DNA from: UBA5314 sp039679855
GTDB taxonomy: Bacteria; Bacillota; Syntrophomonadia; Syntrophomonadales; Syntrophomonadaceae
Direction of reading: 5' to 3'
DNA length: 64,000 bases
Assembly (NCBI GenBank): GCA_039679855.1
Contig: JBDKUE010000065.1
Coordinates: 14,212-78,211 of the forward strand
The notes under the pieces were generated by a model that searched no databases, was not told the DNA's origin, and saw only the letters and a program-made list of their open reading frames with translations. This document shows positions 60,972 to 64,000 of the stretch, piece by piece. A program made the position numbers and the translations under genes. Position 1 is the stretch's first letter; every line of letters starts with the position of its first letter.

Positions 60972-62051
60972 ATGCTTTTCACATTGGATCAAAAGGTCAG
61001 AAGGGTGATAATAATAATTGTTTTCCTACTGACAGTGATTGCGGGGGGAATGGCTGTATGGAAAATGAAACAGCCAGCCGAAATAAGTAAGGACATCCCC
61101 GCCTATAAATACAGCCAAAATGCTCAGGTGGTCTACCGGGTATTTTTCCTTCCCAATGATAATTTCCCCGATAAGAGCGCTGGACCGGGCCGGGGATATC
61201 TTACTCCTATAACCGATTATATAGACACCAAGTTTTCTTACAATATTAGAGGCGATGGAGCTTCCAATATTAACGGCCAATACAAAGTCGACGCCGTGGT
61301 TATCGGATATATTTTAAAAGAGTCGGAAGGGGCAACGGCTGGCACACCCCAGCGCGAAAAGGTCAAAGTGTGGGAAAAAACAACTCCCGTACTTGCCCCT
61401 ACATCATTTTCCAGCACCACCGGCAGAGTGGAAATAAAGAAGGAAATACCAATCTATTTAAAGACCTACGTTGATTTTGCTACTAAAGTTCTGGAAGAGT
61501 ACAAAAACGCAGTTGATCTGGTTGAGGTAACGGTTAATTATAACGTTGCGGTTAATATAGCTGCAGCCAGTGGAAAAACCACCGACAAGTCCAATCCAGT
61601 GCTGGTTATACCTATTAAAGGTAATTCCTACACCATCGGCGGGACATTGACCGACAAAAAAGACGGCGCTGTAAATGCCAAGCAAAGCGTAGCTGTACCG
61701 GGTGTTAAGACGGCAAGAATAGGATTTTCCGTAGCTGCCGGGATTTTGGCTCTAATACTCTTGTTCATCATACTGGGAACCCGTACCAAAGATGAAGATA
61801 TGGTTGAAAGAACCGTACGCCTGCTTTTAAAGAAGTACGGGGATCGGGTTGTTGTCGGGCAGGATGTACTGGCCGCGGTTGATGCCTTGAATATCATGGT
61901 TCTGGATTCTTTTGACGATTTAGTAAAAGTGGCCGATGAAGCGGGCCGGGCCATTATCTACGAAAAGAACCGGGAAGGAGTTTATTCTTTCTTCGTAATA
62001 TCCGATACCCTGGTCTATGCTTATAAGTTGGAAAAATCCGGCCTGATTTAG
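60972..62051 (+). CDS. DUF5305-type membrane protein
   Basis: 359 residues with one N-terminal membrane segment (~12-32), an extracytoplasmic beta-rich domain (~35-245; YKYSQNAQVVYRVFFLPND, then YIDTKFSYNIRGDG) and a second membrane segment (~245-268; IGFSVAAGILALILLFIILG), then a cytoplasmic C-terminal domain of ~90 residues. This is the layout of DUF5305 proteins, which are often encoded next to archaeal-type signal peptidases. Function unknown; an assembly or processing aid for the secreted subunits is inferred from position. ATG 60972 is 9 bases after AAAAGGAG; GTG 60969 is adjacent. Confidence 0.75.
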   Translation: MLFTLDQKVRRVIIIIVFLLTVIAGGMAVWKMKQPAEISKDIPAYKYSQNAQVVYRVFFLPNDNFPDKSAGPGRGYLTPITDYIDTKFSYNIRGDGASNINGQYKVDAVVIGYILKESEGATAGTPQREKVKVWEKTTPVLAPTSFSSTTGRVEIKKEIPIYLKTYVDFATKVLEEYKNAVDLVEVTVNYNVAVNIAAASGKTTDKSNPVLVIPIKGNSYTIGGTLTDKKDGAVNAKQSVAVPGVKTARIGFSVAAGILALILLFIILGTRTKDEDMVERTVRLLLKKYGDRVVVGQDVLAAVDALNIMVLDSFDDLVKVADEAGRAIIYEKNREGVYSFFVISDTLVYAYKLEKSGLI

Positions 62052-62244
62052 AATTTGCATGCAGGACCGATGCTATTAATTAGTTCCAGATGAGCGGTAC
62101 TTTAGTATAAGATTACGAGTACATTCTCGGATAAGAAAAGATTAGACTAGCGTCCATGGTTAAAACCCTATTCTTCGCTTATAGTGTAAATAAGCAATGA
62201 ATATCTTGCTTACTTAAATTTCAGCGAAGGGGGTCAGATGTTTA

Positions 62245-63033
62245 ATGAAAAGGGTAATCGGGCTGTTGCTCGTGACGATATTGTGCCTGGCTTTTCCTGG
62301 CACAGCGGTAGCCACTCCCACACCTGATGGGTATTTAATACAATGGGGTTCTTGTTCCTCCAGTGATCCGTCGGGCAGTGGTAATTTAGACAGCATGGAT
62401 GCCGATAATCCCAATTATGCAGAACGAAAAGACATAGCGAGTCTTGATTGTTCGCCTAATGGCCGGGATCTGCAGTGTCTAATTCAAAACGGCTATCCTG
62501 GCTATCAGGAATACGTAAAAACGACCATAATAAATGTCAGTGATGCATCGGTTAAAATAACCGCATTGGGCGTAATAAGCAGTAATATACCGTCGGAGAA
62601 AATGGTGAAAGTAGATTTAACCGATGTATATGGTAATCTCATTTCACTTCCCACGTACCTCAGTGCGGGCCAGGAGCTGGGTGTCCGGGTAGTAACCAGG
62701 GTGAATCAGGAGGCTGCCCAAGGTTATGTCTCATATACCTATCAGGTAAGGGTTGATGCTCAGCAGGAGGAACCTTATAATCCTCCTTATTATCCACCTT
62801 ATTATCCGCCCTATTATCCGCCCTACTATCCACCTGAATATCCGCCCTACAATCCTCCGGACAATCCTGAGTCGCCGCCTCCGCCACCGGAGCCGCAGGT
62901 GGTTATTCCTGAAACGGTTACTATACCGTTAACACCGGCGGAATTACCTTATACAGGTGGAAATATAGCTTTGTTCACCGGAACGGCTTTCACCCTGGGT
63001 GGAATAGGATTGTATTTAAGACGTAGAAAATAG
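62245..63033 (+). CDS. LPxTG-type wall-anchored protein with proline-tyrosine stalk
   Basis: 262 residues: signal peptide (1-~23, ending TAVA), a beta-sandwich-like domain with four Cys (~24-170; VKTTIINVSDASVKITALGV, SAGQELGVRVVTRVNQ), a Pro/Tyr-rich stalk (PPYYPPYYPPYYPPYYPP, ~178-215) and a sorting signal LPYTG (residues ~234-238) followed by a hydrophobic segment and LRRRK. This is a complete sortase substrate, and a sortase gene follows directly. The domain resembles that of the TasA-like protein in general pattern, so it may be the anchor or tip of the fibre. ATG after AAGGGGG, 11 bases. Confidence 0.85.
   Translation: MKRVIGLLLVTILCLAFPGTAVATPTPDGYLIQWGSCSSSDPSGSGNLDSMDADNPNYAERKDIASLDCSPNGRDLQCLIQNGYPGYQEYVKTTIINVSDASVKITALGVISSNIPSEKMVKVDLTDVYGNLISLPTYLSAGQELGVRVVTRVNQEAAQGYVSYTYQVRVDAQQEEPYNPPYYPPYYPPYYPPYYPPEYPPYNPPDNPESPPPPPEPQVVIPETVTIPLTPAELPYTGGNIALFTGTAFTLGGIGLYLRRRK
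62774..62865 (+). repeat. Tandem 12-bp repeats encoding the PPYY stalk
   Basis: Units of CCCTATTATCCG and close variants repeat about six times, encoding Tyr-Tyr-Pro-Pro. Length variation by slippage is likely between strains. Confidence 0.8.
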
Positions 63034-63046
63034 TGGGATGATGTGA

Positions 63047-63634
63047 ATGGTTAGAGTAAGAACGCGTAGAAATCCATGGAAGAACGCCGGTTTGTTTTTC
63101 ATACTAATAGCTGTAGTAATCTTACTCTACCCGTTTTTTACCGATATCAACACCTGGATCAGCCAGGGTGAATACCAAGATCAGCTGGAACAACAGTCAG
63201 AAGCAGCAGATGCGGCCGGAGGATTGATAATGCCAAATAACGGCGGAATTGCTCCCTGGGCCCAATTAGAAATCCCGGAATTGGGAATTAAGCTGGTAGT
63301 GGTTGAGGGAACTTCCAAAGAGGCTTTGATGCAAGGTCCCGGATGGTATACCCAGACGGCTTTGCCAGGTCAAGGCAATACAGCAATAGCTGGGCATCTA
63401 AACGTATATGGTTCACCTTTCCGCAACATCAATGAGCTGAAGGCCGGAAGTATAATTATCCTAACTTTTCATAACCAGTCCTATCGTTATCAGGTAGAGC
63501 AGGTTGTGAGTATTGACAGCGATGATTGGACCCTAATAAATCCATGCGGATATAATGCATTAACCTTAACCACCTGTACGCTAGAAGGTAAAGATAGAAG
63601 GGTCGCGGTAAGAGCCAGGATGATTGAAAAATAG
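63047..63634 (+). CDS. Sortase (class D/E-like)
   Basis: Membrane transpeptidase that cuts an LPxTG motif and joins the protein to a nucleophile in the wall or to another subunit. 195 residues with an N-terminal membrane anchor (~15-32), LEIPELGIKLVVVEGTSKEA, catalytic His in TAIAGHLNVYGSPF, Cys in ALTLTTCTLEG and Arg in KDRRVAVRARM. The LTLTTC context fits class D or E rather than class A. It starts 13 bases after the LPYTG gene, its probable substrate. A terminator follows, so it closes the cluster. Confidence 0.93.
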   Translation: MVRVRTRRNPWKNAGLFFILIAVVILLYPFFTDINTWISQGEYQDQLEQQSEAADAAGGLIMPNNGGIAPWAQLEIPELGIKLVVVEGTSKEALMQGPGWYTQTALPGQGNTAIAGHLNVYGSPFRNINELKAGSIIILTFHNQSYRYQVEQVVSIDSDDWTLINPCGYNALTLTTCTLEGKDRRVAVRARMIEK

Positions 63635-63653
63635 AACATTTATTTTAAAAGTT

Positions 63654-63690
63654 AAAGGGACTGACCGGAAGTGGTCAGTCCCTTTTTTGC
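63654..63690. terminator. Bidirectional terminator between sortase and transglutaminase genes
   Basis: AAAGGGACTGACC (63654-63666) and GGTCAGTCCCTTT (63673-63685) form a perfect 13-bp stem with TTTTT beyond; A residues on the other side allow use from both strands. Confidence 0.9.
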
Positions 63691-63697
63691 GTATATA

Positions 63698-64000
63698 TTA
63701 ATACAATGCCGTAGTAGTGGCCTTATGATTGGAAGGAGATCCGCTGTAAGGCATCAGGTAGGTGTTGGCCGGTGCGGCGACAAACGTATCATTGTTCACG
63801 TAACCGGCATCCCAACAAGTGTCTACGAAAACCCACTTGCCGTCCACTTGAACTTCATTCCAGGCATGCATTCCCCCGCTGGAACCGTTGGGGGGGGTGG
63901 CCATCCCATAGATGACGCGGGCCGGCAGTCCTGATGCACGGCAAAGAGCGGCAGTCAAGAAGGCGTATTCGCGGCACATTCCCTTTCCGCTGGAGAGGGT
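63698..64000 (-). CDS. Transglutaminase-like (papain-fold) protein, C-terminal part (truncated by window)
   Basis: The 3' part of a minus-strand gene that continues beyond base 64000. The visible 100 residues begin TLSSGKGMCREYAFLTAALC, with the catalytic Cys, then SGGMHAWNEVQVDGKWVFVD containing His and Asp of the triad. This is the transglutaminase core fold, used by bacteria for peptidase or cross-linking chemistry, often in exported proteins. Signal peptide and start are outside the window. It converges on the sortase gene; a role in the same surface structure is possible, not shown. Confidence 0.85.
   Translation of the reverse strand, partial: TLSSGKGMCREYAFLTAALCRASGLPARVIYGMATPPNGSSGGMHAWNEVQVDGKWVFVDTCWDAGYVNNDTFVAAPANTYLMPYSGSPSNHKATTTALY

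Noticed and set aside
1..64000. rRNA, tRNA, prophage, transposase or toxin-antitoxin genes
   Set aside because: I looked for them on both strands and saw no supporting sequence.

Overview
The window looks like a chromosome segment of an endospore-forming, flagellated member of the Firmicutes, most likely class Clostridia. The gene order from the flagellar/chemotaxis operon through sigD, a swrB-position gene, rpsB-tsf-pyrH-frr-uppS-cdsA, dxr-rseP-ispG-proS-polC, rimP-nusA-infB-rbfA-truB-ribF-rpsO-pnp and on to ymxH is the order known from Bacillus subtilis and many clostridia. PolC, an alpha/beta-type small acid-soluble spore protein and frequent TTG/GTG starts agree with this. A Syntrophomonas-like clostridium is my guess, from the general look of the proteins only.

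Layout. (1) 1-13320: the distal part of a fla/che operon (flhB end, flhA, flhF, flhG, a PilZ protein, cheB, cheA, cheW, cheC, cheD, sigD, a DUF342/FapA-type gene, a small charged protein and a SwrB-like membrane protein carrying an IF2_N-like module). These genes build the flagellar export gate, place the flagella, adapt receptors and switch on late flagellar genes. (2) 13321-13813: a terminator, a 210-bp MITE-like inverted-repeat element and the rpsB promoter. (3) 13814-40036: translation, lipid/isoprenoid, DNA replication and RNA metabolism housekeeping genes in tight operons. An AI-2E-type permease and an MgtC gene are inserted relative to B. subtilis, and PolC lacks the proofreading exonuclease domain. 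pnp appears to start with ATA. (4) 40151-44110: cell-wall and protease genes (polysaccharide deacetylase, DacF-type carboxypeptidase, M16 peptidase, dut, ymxH). (5) 44201-54492: a minus-strand secreted protein made of nine tandem repeats of about 90 residues, guaB, a second MgtC, a spore protein, a radical SAM protein, a DUF47 protein, CorA and a class A penicillin-binding protein.

(6) 54735-64000 is the accessory part and the most interesting. It holds an orphan LuxR-type regulator whose receiver domain has lost all phosphorylation residues, then a histidine kinase and NarL-type response regulator. These are followed by a TasA/camelysin-like secreted protein, a SipW-type signal peptidase fused to a large membrane domain, a DUF5305-type membrane protein, an LPYTG wall-anchored protein with a PPYY stalk, a sortase and, convergently, a transglutaminase cut by the window end. 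I read this as a self-contained surface-fibre system: a two-component switch, fibre subunit, dedicated signal peptidase, membrane accessory protein, wall-anchored partner and sortase. Long AT-rich non-coding stretches with repeated short motifs separate its regulatory genes.

I saw no rRNA, tRNA, CRISPR array, insertion sequence with transposase, or prophage.
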